A DNA stretch of 64,000 nt, taken from positions 1,554,001-1,618,000 of the forward strand of contig NC_085072.1 of assembly GCF_963662255.1 (NCBI RefSeq), read 5' to 3'. Below are positions 1 through 19,614 of the stretch, piece after piece (the first letter of the stretch is position 1; every line of letters begins with the position of its first letter). The position numbers and the translations under genes were made by a program. Under the pieces are notes generated by a model that did not search any database, was not told the origin of the DNA, and saw only the letters and a list, made by a program, of their open reading frames with translations. Origin of the DNA: Cinclus cinclus (taxonomy: Eukaryota > Chordata > Aves > Passeriformes > Cinclidae).

Positions 1-329
1 TCATCCATCCACCCATCATCCATCATCCATCCACCCATCATCCATCATCCATCCATCCATCCATCCATCCATCCATCCATCATCCATCCATCATCCATCC
101 ATCCATCCATCCATCCATCCATCCATCCATCCATCCATCCATCATCCGTCCATCCATCCATCCATCCATCCACCCATCATCCATCCATCCATCATCCATC
201 CATCATCCATCCATGGTTCCATCCATCATCCATCCATCATCCATCCATCCATCCATCATCCATCATCCATCCATCCATCATCCATCCATCATCCATCCAT
301 CCATCATCCATCATCCATCCATCCATCCC
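1..329. repeat. (ATCC)n / CATC tetranucleotide array
   Basis: Almost uninterrupted ATCC and ATC units run from the window edge to about 329. The proline/serine/histidine-rich open frame over it is a by-product of the repeat. It lies inside or just beyond the 3' part of TRAF3IP3 and is probably an intronic satellite, since the gene's remaining exons are not found here. Confidence 0.95.
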
Positions 330-1289
330 TTCCTCCCTTTGCCAGCACCCCCTGGACAATCCCCCCAGCCCCACCTGCCTCGTGGAATCCCCTCCAAGCA
401 GCAGCATCTGCCTGTTGGCTCCAGGACCGAGGGGATTTTTAGGCTGAGGAAAAGCTGGGTTTTAGGCTGATGAACAGTGGCGTGCAGGAAGCAGCAGCAA
501 AGTCTCTCCTGCAGCAGGGCAGCGAGGAGCACCCACCTGTTTGTCATCTGATGTTTCGTGGCCACTTCCTGTGAGTGTGGCTGAGTGTTTTTTCCTGCTC
601 ACATTATATTGAAGGAGCCAGCGAAGGCGGAAGTTTCTGACCACAGCACGTCTAACACAAGGTTTTGTACCCCCTCACCCAATCACTCACTTCTCTGCCC
701 CAACAGAACTTTCAAACCACTTTTTAATGCCGCAATGGCATGAATTATTTAATTTAATGATCCTATAAGAAAGCCTCATATATTGCAGAAAATATATATC
801 TTTTCATATATATATCTCATGTATTGCAAAAAATCTTAATTTTGCATCCTCATGGAAGAAAAGGAGGGCCCTGTTTCAGGGTGTCCAGAGGACTATTTTT
901 GAGCTCTGGGGAGACAGTTTGATGCCAGGCCATGATTCAGCACCAACAGCCTTGGTGTTGGGGCCCAGAATACATCCCTGAAGGGAACAGGGAGGATAAC
1001 CCTGGTATTTTTTCCCCACTCACTGCTGTTGGCTTTTATTTAAGAAACAGTGGGAAAGGCAAGCTATAAAAACCCCCAGACCTTACGGAAGAATACAGAT
1101 TTTTAGACTTGCTGTTGATCTGAAAGCAAAGTGCATTTTTGCAAGAATCTTTATGGGCACAAAAGGGAAAAATTCAGGCCAAGTTCCCCCTTTTCTGCTG
1201 AGTTTGTCCCACCCTCCTTGAGCAGAGAGGTGACAGCAGGGACGGGGAGCCAGGGGGAGGTGATGAGGGGTTCTGCAGCTCTCTGGTAC

Positions 1290-3948
1290 CTGCCAGGATT
1301 TCTCTGATGCCTGGAGCAGAGTGGACAAAAGCTCCTGTAAAATCACCATCTTCTGCTTGAGCAGCAGCTCGCGGTGCAGGGCCTCCTGTAGGCAAGGGGG
1401 ACATGGTCAGAGCTGGGGGGCACAGCCCAGAGCCCCCCAGCCCAGGGGCTCCAGCCTTTTGAGCTTTATTTTCCCCTTTTTTTTTCTGGCTTTTTTGGCC
1501 ATGTTAACATTGGGCTTTTAACACCCCTTCATTTAGCAATATTAATACTAATTTAAATAGTATCATTCTTGGTAAAAACCACCCAGTGGGTGCTGAGCAC
1601 TGTTTGGTACCTACCTTCAGGTAGTTGGAGAGCTGCACCATTTCCTAAAAGGGAAAGGGCAAATGTTTAAAAATAGGTTTGTTTCAGTTTATAAACATGT
1701 CATGAACTTGCTACAAAAATCTAAATATTTGTAAATAAAAGTGAATTAACAGCCTATATTTGGTTGGAGAAGGACAGCCTGCTGGGGTCCATTGGGTTGG
1801 TTTTTCCAGCGAAGTGGAAATATTTCCACAGCAGTTTAACTTCCAGGAGTTTCAGTCTGGTCATTACCTGTGCTTTACTTACCTTATTTAAAACTGCAAT
1901 TCCCCAGCTGGAATGAAAAACAAAGTGTGTTACTGAGGTGTCATGGAGGGTCTCCAGGCTGGACAGCCCCTCCCAAGCTGAGCTGTGAGTTCTGCACAGC
2001 AAATGTTTGGGAGGGGGAGCGCTTTGGGGAGCGGTGGGAGTTCCCAGGGAGGGGCAGGAGCTGCTTTGCTTACTCTGTCTGCTGGCTCGAGTCTTTCACC
2101 GCTGAGCTGGCCTTTGGGAGGGTCTGGGTTCCTGTGGGAGCAAAGCGAGAGGGTGTGAATGATCCCCCCGAGGGGCCGGGGATGAGAGTGTTCGTCTCCT
2201 AGATGGCTCCCACTGTTCCCAGTTTGAAGAGCTCGGTGGGCACAGGAGGCAGAGAAATGCCTGCTGTGGTGGACAGAGAATCAGCATGGAGTGATCCTGC
2301 AGTGCAGCCACTCCCCTGGCTGATCTCGGGACAGCAGCAGGGCAGCCCTGGGGCTCAGCAGCGCTGCTGGTCAAGCTACGGGCTGGTTTATCCCTCCCCA
2401 GGAGAAATATTCCTAATTCCTGCAGTCTGCAGGGAGAACTCTAGACTGGGCTGGTAAAAAGCCCAGGAGTGGGGATGCTGCCTGGGGAGCTGCCAGCTGA
2501 CCCCAAACTGCTCCGTGGAGATGCGAAGGTGGGAAGGGAATATTGTGCTGGGAGATGTGAGCATCCCTCACGTACCTTGGGTGTTGACAGAGTCCCCTCG
2601 TCCCCGGGGGCTGCTGAGGCTCAGCAGGGACTGAGCAGGGGGGAACGTGGGGCAGCTCCTGGGGCGCTGGAACGAGAGGGCAGCTGGAGTCAGTGTCTCC
2701 CCGGGACAGGCTGGGGGCAGGGGCTGTACCTGCAGGGAGGCACTGCCTGAGGAGCAGCAGGGAGATGCCCAGGAGCCCTGGCACATCCCCTGGGATCTGC
2801 TGCTTTGGCTGCAGCAGCTCCAGAGCTTTGTGGCAAAGTGGGGAAAAGCCTGCTGACAGCTGGGATGGGGGGATGACGCCCCCAGAACAGGACAGGGTGG
2901 TCGGGAGCTGGGCCCTGGCGGCGGTCCCTGCTGCCATTTGGAGCAGAGGTGCCAGCTCTGCTTCCTGGGCTGGGAATTAGTTCTGTACAGCCCAGCAGGG
3001 GAAATACCCCTGAGCTTCTTCAGGTCCCTGGGGCTGAAGCTGCAGAACCAAGAGGCAGCAGGGCTGGGTGATTGCTCTGCCCACTCTGGGGCTGTACAGG
3101 GAGCTCCAGGGTGGGTCTGCATCATCACCTCGTGCTCAGCTTTGTGACACCCCCAAGGGAATTTTACACAGAAATACATTTACAAGGAGATTTATTTAGC
3201 TCTGCCTGGGGTGTTTTGCACCTTTCCAAAGCTGTCCTTGAAGGCAGGGAGCCCTCTGGGCTCCTGTGTGGCACAGGGTGGATAATGAGTGCCAGGGAGT
3301 CTCCTGACTCCTCCACCCTTCCTGCTCTCAGCACAGGTGATGGAGGAAAGCCAGGTGGATGGAGCTCACTTATCAAGGGTAAAAATAATTTGTGTAAGTG
3401 CAAAACTGCAGCCTGGCAGCAAAAAGGTGGAATTGTACTTGGAGAAATGGCAGAAAAATCTCCATGTGGGCGAGGGCTTGGCAAACAGGAGAGGAGCAGG
3501 GAGGCGAGTGTGTCCCGACGCCCGACTCTGCAGTTTGTGGGGACACTTCTGTCTGTACAATCTGCATTTTGGCTGTGCTTTGACCCGGATGCTGATGCTC
3601 CAGAGGTGGCTGGAGCAGGCTGAGCTCTGAGCTGTGCTGCAGGGCAGGCGTTACCTGGAGCAGGATGCTTGGTCCAGGCTCGGGAGGGGTTCGTGCCTGG
3701 GGCTCCTGTCCCGGCAGGGTCTCCCCAGGCTCTCCGGGCAGGTTCCTCCTCCTGAGGAACTCCCTTTGGCGGGGGCTGTGCGGTGGTCGCGGGGCTGGCC
3801 GGGCCGGGTGGCGGCAGGAGGTGACATTGCTCCTGTGGCACATCCCCTCCCTGGCCTCCTGCCTCCGCTCGCTCCGCTCCTCGTAGCTCTCGCCCGGGCG
3901 CCGCTGCGGCCGTGCCCTCCTGGGCATGGTGACCTCGGGGCCTCTGCC
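1290..3948 (-). CDS. TRAF3IP3: TRAF3IP3, 5' half (TRAF3-interacting JNK-activating modulator), partial
   Basis: Exons in transcription order are 3655-3948 (ATG at 3927, acceptor TTGCACAG, start context GTCACCATG), a tentative exon 2730-2852, then 2576-2630, 2074-2131, 1883-1907, 1615-1644 and 1290-1385. All borders are GT-AG and the phases fit. The N-terminus has ESYEERSERRQEAREG, SNVTSCR and FLRRRNL, which match my recollection of human TRAF3IP3. The later exons read SQQTDWGIAVLNK, EMVQLSNYLK, then EALHRELLLKQKMVILQ and ASEKSWQ, also a strong family match. Two exons are micro-exons of 25 and 30 nt. The family is a coiled-coil adaptor with a C-terminal membrane anchor that binds TRAF3, promotes JNK signalling and acts in lymphocytes. 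The rest of the coiled coil and the anchor are not seen and should lie beyond the left edge. Exon 2730-2852 (41 codons, phase 0) rests only on splice signals and on the expected length of the linker. Confidence 0.88.
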
Positions 3949-4803
3949 CTGTGCAACCGGGGCGAAAAACACAGGAGCTGAGAGAAAATCAACTGTCTCG
4001 AGTGTTAAATGGTTGTGGGGTATGGGGCAGTGCTGCTGGAGTGCCATTCACGTGTAGAATACTTCCGTGCTTCTTAGTTTGTGTTGAAATCTGCTCTGTG
4101 ATTCTTTTTAATCTCCTCGTGGTAGCTGTGGGGTGCTCAGACATCATTCCTGGTGCTGTCTTTTACTGTAGGGGCCTCCTTTGAAGGCGAGCAGCGTTTT
4201 TGGGGTGGTCAGCTCTTGCCCTGGGCGGGGAAAGTGCCCACAAGCCCCAGCCAGGACACTGCTCCAAATGCTGAGTGTTTTTCCAACTCATTTTAGAAAA
4301 GGGACAGTTCTGTGTCCTGCTCAGTCTCCACTCATCCATCTCCTCCCATCAGGAAAAGCTCAGCCTCTCCCACCTGTGCTGCCTCTGGCTCGCCCAGCCC
4401 ATCCCAGGGCTGTAAAAGCCTCAGTTCACCAAAAATGCACTGAAAAGCAGGATAAAGCTTAAAGAAACACAGTCCATTACTCACCCCGGGCTGAGCAAAC
4501 GCTTGAGGCTTTCTTGACAAAACTAATGCTCCATTTCCTCCTTCTGTTACCCCAAATTACCCTCTCTAATTAAACATGTCCTCTATCTTTGCTTTCCAAG
4601 CTGTTACACTTCTTGCTTCAAGGGAAACCAGAAAAAAAAGAAAAACCTGCCTCTCTTGCTGGTTCACGTTACGGCTTCCCAGTGCAAGTTGTGTAGGCTG
4701 AAAGTGGGGTAAAAAAAGAGAGAAAAAAGTACCCGGTGCTGCTTTTAGGCTCTGCTCCCCTGCAGTCCCACCAGCTTGGTGCTGTGGGTGCTCCAGCACT
4801 TAC

Positions 4804-4870
4804 CTGGCGCCAGGGTCCTGTCCTGCCCCTCGAGTGCTGAGCCGAGCCGCTGTTCCCGGGCAGGAGCACG
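4804..4870 (-). other. TRAF3IP3: Possible TRAF3IP3 5'UTR exon (donor end)
   Basis: On the minus strand a near-perfect donor, CCAG then GTAAGTG, sits with its exon edge at 4804, about 0.85 kb upstream of the coding exon whose acceptor is at 3948/3949. The flanking sequence is moderately GC-rich. The 5' end of the exon is unknown and 4870 is arbitrary. It could be a chance donor. Confidence 0.4.
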
Positions 4871-5455
4871 CCCCAGCTGCCCTCTTCATGCCAACCACCC
4901 CATCTTGTGCTCTCGCTGTCTTTTCTCTCTGTCAAACAGGAAACGTTGCAGCTGCGGCCGGGCCCCGGTTCCTGTGTGCGCTCGCAGCCCGGCTCACGGC
5001 GGGGTCGGGCTTATCTTGGGAGCCCCGAGTGTCCAGCCCGGCCCCAGGAAGAACCAGCAGTTATCTTTTGGGGTATCTCCCCGGGATGGCCTGTGGCACA
5101 GAGGTTGGGTGCTGGCTCATGGAACTGCTTGTGGCACTCGGGGACGGAGTTTCCCAGAGCAGCTTTGAGAAATCCAGACTTAGGGAAGTACAGTAATGCT
5201 ATTATTTTAAGGCTTCTTGCAGATTTGAAAGAGGAAAAAAAAAAAGTGTGTTTTTTGGCAGCTGAGGAGAGGTCAGGAATGGCAGAAATTCATTAAGGTC
5301 TTTAGAGAAGTGAAAGCTTCGTTAATGCAAATCGGGAGGAGGTCGGTTTGGCCAGCTGGGCACTGATAAGGGTGCTGGGCACTGATAAGGGCTCCCTGCC
5401 TGTGCACGTGGAGAAGGAACACCCGGAAAAACAGAGATCTCAAAGTAACATTGGA

Positions 5456-5461
5456 TTTATT
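5456..5461 (-). terminator. Candidate poly(A) signal of HSD11B1 copy 1
   Basis: AATAAA on the minus strand, about 420 nt downstream of the copy 1 stop codon (5883-5885). It lies between that gene and the TRAF3IP3 promoter region, so it separates the two transcription units plausibly. Confidence 0.5.
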
Positions 5462-5882
5462 TTTACAAAGATCGCCATGGAAGACACGTGTGACAGAAAA
5501 TCTCCAGATCCAGAGACTCTCGTGGCTTTGGGTGGTTTGTGCTGCTTGGCCCAAGCCCTGGTTCTGGGCCAGGGCTCAGCTCAGCTGCCTCAGTGGCTTT
5601 CCAGAGGGAACAGTTTCTGCAGGTTGAGCAGGAATCCAGCTGGTGAGCAGGACACGGGCAGCAGATGCTGCTGCAGGACTTTTCTGATGTGGCTCCTGGT
5701 TGGAAAAGCCCTTTACAGTAGAGTCCATTACTAAAAAGGACATTTCTGTGCTGCGCTACAGACTCCTGGAATGTCCCGTGCCAGCACAGGGATGTCCCAG
5801 TGGTGCAGAGGGGCACCCAAGCAGCTGGGCGACCACCCAGATGCATCCTGCTAGCCCCAGGTGTCCCAGCAGAGCTCAGGGA

Positions 5883-8339
<2,457 letters not shown>

Positions 8340-9104
8340 CCCTCTGCAGAGGTCCAGGCAGGAATGAGATGAGCCCCACTGGTGAAGGTGGGTGAAGCTT
8401 GCAAATGGGGCTGGGAAGTTTTGAGCTAGTTCTTATCTCACACAAGTTTGCTGGTATCTGTTGGTCCTTTTCTTTGCCCTGCCGGTGATTTAGCAAACAT
8501 TAACTTAATGAAGCGTGTGGCTTTGGACTTTAGGCTGTCCCTTTGCGCCCTTGGCCTGCCAGGAGTGTGCCTTTTGAGAGTGCTGGAGGGAAGGCACTGA
8601 ACAGCTTCCAGCTCCACAGAGCGGTGGGTGCATGGTTTGGTGGCTGTCCTGGGGTTGGCACAGCAGTGTCCCCTCAGAGCAGACATCGTGGGATGAGGGC
8701 ACATCTAAACCAGGAGCAGCCCTTCCCTTCCTCACTGGCTGCACGAGGATTTACTGCTCAGCACTCTCTGCTGTACAGGCTCATAGCAATACCTGGAGAG
8801 AACAGGGCTGGAAAAGTTTCCATTTTCCAACCATTAATGATACTGGTGTATCCTCTGGGATATCACCACGGCTATAATGCTGGCAGTTTGTTGAGGGCTC
8901 TCACCCCTAAGAAATGTCACTGTTAAGGAATCCATGGGTTACAAAGGCAGTAAAAGAGCCAAATGAATGAATAGGAAAGATCTTGAACTTTCCCAGTGTC
9001 AGTGGTAATGTTCAGTGTCTGCCGGGCAGATGCAATGAGAGTGATTTTCTGAAAGTTTAAAGGCCAGAGCCCACCCTGTGTGTGCTGGTTTGTGTAGGTG
9101 ATCT

Positions 9105-9215
9105 TGGAGTAAGAAGAGAAATTAGGAAGGAATTGTTCCCTGTGAGGGTGGGCAGGCCCTGGCACAGGGTGCCCAGAGCAGCTGTGGCTGCCCCTGGATC
9201 CCTGGGCAGTGCCCA
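9105..9215 (+). mobile_element. CR1 LINE 3' fragment
   Basis: Reads GGAAGGAATTGTTCCCTG, then GCCCTGGCACAGGGTGCCC and GCTGTGGCTGCCCCTGGATC, typical wording of the avian CR1 3' region in sense orientation on plus. It lies just downstream of HSD11B1 copy 2, between the two copies. Confidence 0.75.
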
Positions 9216-9292
9216 GCGGAGCTGCGCCCGTGAACAGCTGAGAAATGCGATAAAGCCCCGCCAGCACACGCGGAGCTGTCCGGTTACTACAC

Positions 9293-9298
9293 TTTATT
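9293..9298 (-). terminator. Poly(A) signal of HSD11B1 copy 2
   Basis: AATAAA on the minus strand, about 90 nt past the copy 2 stop codon (9385-9387). The surrounding sequence turns AT-rich after the GC-rich last exon. Confidence 0.7.
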
Positions 9299-9384
9299 TA
9301 ACAAATAACTCAATAATTAGCGTTCCGCGGCCGGGCGGTGGCGATGCCGGGCACGAACGGGGGTGCCCGGGGACAGCCCCCGGC

Positions 9385-13898
<4,514 letters not shown>

Positions 13899-13984
13899 CC
13901 CACTGTGGAGTCAGGAAACACAGCATGAGAGAGAAGGAAGGAACAAAAAACCCTCTGCAGAGCTGAGGGAAGCAGCAATGTGAC

Positions 13985-13994
13985 CCTTTAAAAA
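13985..13994 (-). promoter_or_regulatory. TATA-like element upstream of HSD11B1 copy 2
   Basis: On the minus strand the sequence TTTTTAAAGG lies about 90 bp upstream of the copy 2 ATG. Position and composition suit a core promoter, but the motif is degenerate. No comparable element was clear for copy 1. Confidence 0.3.
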
Positions 13995-13998
13995 CCTG

Positions 13999-16900
13999 TC
14001 AGCGGCGGAGCTGCAGCTTCCGAAGCCCTGGAAAATCACGGGTGGGTGGATGGATAAGCCAAGCAAAGCCTTTGGTTTGCTCCCTGCTGCTCGGCCTGGC
14101 CAGCAGGGCTGTTTGGGTTCTGCCCGGCTCTTTTCATATTTCCTGTCCTACATTAAAATGCAGAATTTTGCACAACACCCTGGAAGAGGTGTGTCTTTGC
14201 TGAGCAGCATCAAGTTTCACTTGGAGAACATCAGAGGGAGCCCAGTGCAGGTGGTTAAACACTGTCCTTTATTCCTGCAGGTCCTGGGCATGGATGTGAC
14301 CCGGCTCTGGCACGGGGGGCACCCACAGCTGGTCCTGCGCTCCGTGCCCCAAAGCAGCTCCTGCCACTGGGTGCTGGCAGCAGGGACTCAGCAGCACGCT
14401 GCACCCCAAACCCCAGGAGTGCTCTGCTGAGGCAGGGATGAGTTTTTAATCCTTTTTTTGTGTGTGTCTGTGAGCGGATGAGGGAGCTGGACCCGTCTGT
14501 GGGGTGCAGCCACCTCAGCCCCAGGGGGCACAGGGAGGTTTGCAGGGAAACACTGGATGTGTTTTTTGAAGAAAAATAAGTGGCCTTGCTGCCATGGTTC
14601 CTCCTTTGGGTTTTGCAAGAGCTTTGTTCTGACTTTTAAATGAATACAGTCTTGAGGAAAACCCACAGAACATGCTGTAGCTCTCTGAGCCTCAGCAGCA
14701 GCACATTCAGTGCTGTGGATCTTGTGCCACAGGGATGAAGAATGTCCCAGCTTTGGGACATGGGATCTGGGGCTGGGATCTCCATCCTGCAGTACCAGTG
14801 ATGGGGAAATGCTGTGGGAGCTCCTGGAACTGCCCTGCCAGAGCCTCAGCCCTCTCTGCTGGGACAAAAGCTGTGTTTGCAGGATGGGAGCCTCATCTGC
14901 AGGGCAGCAGTGCTCTGTGGTCTGATTTCTGGGAGCACAGCACTCTGCCTGCCTCTCTCTAACAGAACCACACAGAATCATTAAATGGGTTTCCCCCCAC
15001 TTATTGTATCTTTAAAATACAAGTGCTTTCATTCCGTGGTGTGCCTGGCAGGGCAGTTGCTCTCTGGCCTTGCTGCTGCTTTGTGGGTGATTTTTTTTTC
15101 CTTTCTGCCTTTTCCTTTTCTGCCAGTCTCAACTTTCCCTCTGATAAGAAGCACTCAGCCCACACTGGGTCAGATAACACCAGTGCAGTCATTCTGCTTT
15201 TCCTGCCTTGCTGGGAACTTGGGCTGTGATCATGGGGCAACCATTTCATTCCTTGGCTGGGGAAAGGGAAAGAAAATGAAGTAATTAACCATATCTCAGC
15301 TGGGATCTTGTCTGCAGCCGGCAGGGAGAGAGGCTCTTTTTGAGATATTTTAGTTTATTACTGGCATTAGTGAAGCAATAATCACCAACCTTTGTGCACC
15401 ATCTGCAAGTGTGACAGGAAGGAGAAGGAATCGTGTTCTTTGCTCTGTGGTGGCACCAAGGGATTTGGGATTGGTGGCACTGGGGGGTTCCAGAGCCAAC
15501 ACTGGCCTGCCTTGCTGGTGGTGACGAGAATTGTGGGGTTGGGTTGGGGTTTTGCAGTAGCTGATAATAAAGGACTGAAATGTGGAATATTTTGGACAGA
15601 ACTGAGCCCAGTTTTCTTGTATAAGCAGTTTCAGTGCAGGGTTTGCTCCTCACTCCCATCCCTGCCAGGGTGCTGCTGCTCCTCACTCCCACTCGCGGCT
15701 TTTTCTGGCTTTGTTTTCCTGTGTGCAACTCCAGAACTTGTTTTTAACTTTTCCTGGGGGCGGGGAGCGCGGGCAGGGCAAGGGGGGCAGGAAGGGCTGA
15801 CGGGGAAGGGTTTCCTGATCCCGGCTGCCCCAAACCTTGGTGGGGCAGAGCCCAGAGCTGTGCCCAGCCCTGGCGGGTGCCAGGGAGCTCCCGGAGCACC
15901 TGGCTGGAGCAGCCCTGGATAGATCCCCCTGCTCCAGCTCCCTGCCCTGTCCTGTGTGTTTGTGCTTCCCAAGGGATGCTGCTTTGCTGCTGCCGTTCTG
16001 CTCGCGGGGGTTTCTCTGAACCTGGGGAGGAAACTTGTCCTGACAGCAAACTGGGAGAGGGGAGCTGGGAGAGGGAGAGCCCCTGCAGGGAGTGCGTTCC
16101 AGGGCACGGCTGAGGCTCGGGCAGGTTTCTGCAGGCAGCTCCGAGACTCAAAGACACTTGGCAAGAATTTGGATACTGCTTATTTTTTTTTTTTTTTGGC
16201 TTTTTTCAAATCGTTATCAAATCCTGGTCAAATGCAGAGGATTTTCACTTTTTTTTCCTTTCCCCTCTTGCTTTCCTTTATCTCATAAACTTTAAAGCAT
16301 TATTTTCCCTACCCAGCTGTCCCAGTGCCCTTTGCCATGAACGCAGCTGTAATTCCTGTTTTTACAGACAGGGCCATCATGATATAAAGGGCTGCCCTCA
16401 GTTCTATTTCCCTACTCGTACAGCAAAACCCCATCGCTGTCACAGCCACACCACTGGAAATGCACTCCCAGTCCCACAGGAGATGAGAGGATTGTAGGAT
16501 GGGTTTGGTTTGGTTTGTTTTGACATTACATTTCTACATGCTGCTGGTTTAGAGAAAATACTGTGATGTTGAAGTCATTTCCAAGCCCTAAAATTGTGTT
16601 TTTTCCCTGTGTGACCAAATTGGGAATTGCTGCCTTGAAATTTCGTTGTTGGAGCTGTGGCTGCTCTGAGCCTTGGCCGCTGTCCATGTCCCCATGCCCT
16701 TGGAGCTGGGTGGCTGAGGCTGATATTCTTATCTGCACCCCTAAATTTAGCCTGGCAGCCCCTGGAATACCCAGTGTCCACATTACAAATAGAGTGAGGA
16801 CTCTGAAGACATTCAGCTCCTGCCTTTGAAGCGACTGAGCTGTGAGGGGAGGGCTGTGCTCTGAGTGGCCTTCAGCTCCATGGGATGAGGGGCTGGATGA

Positions 16901-19390
16901 CAGCTCCAGGCTGAAATCGCATCTTTGAAAGGATGGGTACAGACAAAGACTCACCAGATTTTGTGCCAGCTGCATTTTCCCTGAGGATTTAATGTACCAG
17001 GAAAGTGTCACGTTTACAGGTTGGAATCAACCAGATTCAGACAATTCCGGGAACAACAGAAATCAGCCTCATGCAAACCCAGCAAAGTGACTCAGCCCTG
17101 GGGCAGTGTGTGCCTCTCCCCGGGAGTTTGTCCCTCAGGGTCTGGGTTTAACTCAGCCTTAAATGCTCAGTCTGCTCTCCCCAGCCGCTCCCAGATCCCG
17201 TCTGTGTGCTCTATCCCAGCCCTTGTGATTAAACTTTGTCTTTGCAGCTCACCCAGGTGCTTTGGGGATGCTGTTTGCTGTGCCTGTGCCTGTGCTGGGG
17301 TTTAAAGACGAGAAGGTTTTGTTGAAGCCTTTCACTCTGCTGCTTGGGGCCAGTCTGTCACCGGTCACTGCTGGAGCCATGTCAAAGGGGTCACCAAGCC
17401 CCGTGCAGGCTGAATTTATCGTGTGGTTTACACAAGACTTCACAGCGTGGTTGTGGTAAAACCAGTGATTAATGCTGGTCTAATTGCCCCCCGTGCAGGC
17501 AGCCAGCAGTGCCTCAAGTCCCTGCAGTCCCCTGGGGAAGGGCAGCTGGCAGGGCTGGCCTCCAGCCTGGCCTGCCAGGGTGAGTTACCCCAGGTCTGGT
17601 GCCCAGCAGAGCCTGCAGGGCAGGAGCAGGGCAGGAGCTCGTTCTCTGCAGGTTCCCAGGGTGGCTGCGGGCTGGGCTTTAGCTGTCTAATCCCCTGAGC
17701 TGTCTTAGCAGCAGCTATTTTGACTGCTCACAACCCTCTTTGCTTTAAGCTCATAACCCCGGGGCTGGCACGCTGGGAGGAGGAGGTGTGGGCAGCAGGG
17801 CAGGCAAACCTGGGGTCTGCACCCAGGAGTGGTGGGGGGCTCACCTGGAGCCCTCAGGAGCTCCCTCTCCTCCCTTTCCAAGCCCCTTTCCTGGGCAGGA
17901 TGAGACACCTGGGACTTGCAGAGGAGCAAGAGGGGTGATGGGCAGTTCCCAGCTGCCCTGGATGGGTTCTCTCACCTGGGTGGATTCTGACTCTCACCTG
18001 GATGGGTTCTGACTCTCACCTGGATGGGCTGTGACTCTCACCTGGGTGAGTTGTGACTCTCACCTGGATGGGTTCTGACTCTCACCTGGATGGGCTGTGA
18101 CTCTCACCTGGGTGAGTTGTGACTCTCACCTGGATGGGTTCTGACTCTCACCTGGATGGGGCTATAATTTTAATTAAGGAAAAGATACTTTAAATTTGAC
18201 TGAAAGCTTGAGCAGAGTTTTTTGTGCAAATACTGAGTAGGATTGTTTCTCCACTCTATGCTGCTGGGTTTGTTTTGGCAACAGAAACAATTGTCAACAA
18301 AATAAGTTGTGGGTTATGTATTATGAAAATGAAATCATGAACTTCAGCCATATTTTGATATTTTCAGGCCCTGATCTTACCTCGTGCAGTTCAGGGAGGA
18401 GCTGTGCATTGGACACTGAGGTCTGGCAGGGCTTTTTCATTTTCCATGATCCCGTGTTTGGCTCAATTGTTTTGCTTTTAGCTGGAGAGTGGCACACTGC
18501 TGGTGCATCTCCCGGTTTCTGTGCAAGGTGTGTATCCTGCTGCTCCCCCTGCCCTGCGGGTGTGCCTTTGAGCAGATAAAGAGGATTTTGTGCCCTGCTC
18601 AGCACTGGCAGGGCCTGTTTGCCTGCCCTCCCCTCTGAAGTGTGGTCAGGATCACTCAGCTGTGGCTGGCCGGAGACTTTGACTTGACACGATATAGTCC
18701 CAAATGCTACAGGCTCTTGCTAAGCCCCAGAACATTTTTTTAAATAGGTGAAAGTCCTCTAATGATCCTGGCAGCGCTCTGAGTAGAACCTGAAGACTGG
18801 AACAGTTTCCACACCCTCCAGCCTGACTGTGCCATCTCTGGGTTTTTCCATGTGTGACAGCCTGTGACACTGACAGCCAATATTGCTCTGCACACCCAGG
18901 TGTCTGTGGTGGCTTTGGGAAAGGTCCCAGGAAACCTAGAAGGGTTTTGGTTTTGTTAAGATTTTCAGCCGTGCATCAGCTGGAGCCTGCAGGAGGATTG
19001 CCAGGGAAAGAATGGGGTTTTGGTTTATTTTAAACCAGTTCTGTGCACACACGGCCATGGCAGAGACAAATCTGTGCCACTGAACCCAGGTAACCCCTGA
19101 AGCACAACCCCACCTCCAGCTCGGGCATGTGGCACCCGTGTGACACCAGTGCCACCTCCTCCCCAGCCAGCCCCTTCGGGAAGGAGCAGCTGCCAGAGGG
19201 ACGGACAGACAGACAGAACCGACCCAGAGCAGCCTCAGGGGGTTTATGGGGAGGGGGCAGCCCCCTCCTGCACTGTCCCCTGGGTTCCCCCGACCCTCAA
19301 AAGGAGCCAGAGGTGTGAGCGAAACCTCTTTGCAAATCAGCGCGAGAAGCCTTTGGAAATAAATGCAGCAAGAGAGAGCACTGGTACCAT
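13999..19390. other. Gene-free interval between HSD11B1 copy 2 and G0S2
   Basis: About 5.4 kb with only short, low-complexity open frames, no splice-linked coding series and no third HSD11B1 copy. It holds a T-rich stretch near 16185-16265 and a 22-23 bp tandem repeat at 17959-18159. Otherwise I see nothing I can name. Confidence 0.6.
17959..18159. repeat. 22-23 bp tandem repeat (TCACCTGGATGGGTTCTGACTC)
   Basis: About nine units of CTCACCTGGATGGGTTCTGA with variants (GGGTGAGTTGTGA, GGGCTGTGA). Intergenic. Each unit carries a CACCTG E-box-type hexamer. Confidence 0.9.
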
Positions 19391-19398
19391 ATAAAATA

Positions 19399-19404
19399 TT
19401 TATT
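19399..19404 (-). terminator. G0S2: Candidate G0S2 poly(A) signal
   Basis: AATAAA on the minus strand about 210 nt past the G0S2 stop codon, in an AT-rich 3'UTR. Confidence 0.6.
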
Positions 19405-19614
19405 GATCTTGCAAAATGGTGTAAAATGCGTCCGTAAGAAAAATAAGAAACCACGCTGTGCATCGTGCACAGGTTTATACCAATAAAAGGTATTTTTTCC
19501 CACTGCTGCACAGCAGCAAATAAAACCCTTCACTTGTGGCGAGTCTCACACGTGCGGTCTCCTTCAGCCGAGCCTTCCCTTGGGCTCCGGGCGGAGTCTC
19601 TGAGCGCTGCGGGC

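Noticed and set aside
537..568. Possible 32-nt TRAF3IP3 exon on minus with acceptor CACTCACAG and donor CAG/GTGGGT
   Set aside because: Splice signals are good, but its residues (EVATKHQMTN) do not match the next coiled-coil segment expected from the family, so I could not support it.
13999..19390. A third HSD11B1 copy or pseudogene
   Set aside because: I looked for TGAS-GIG, YSATK and NVSIT coding words on both strands in this interval and found none.
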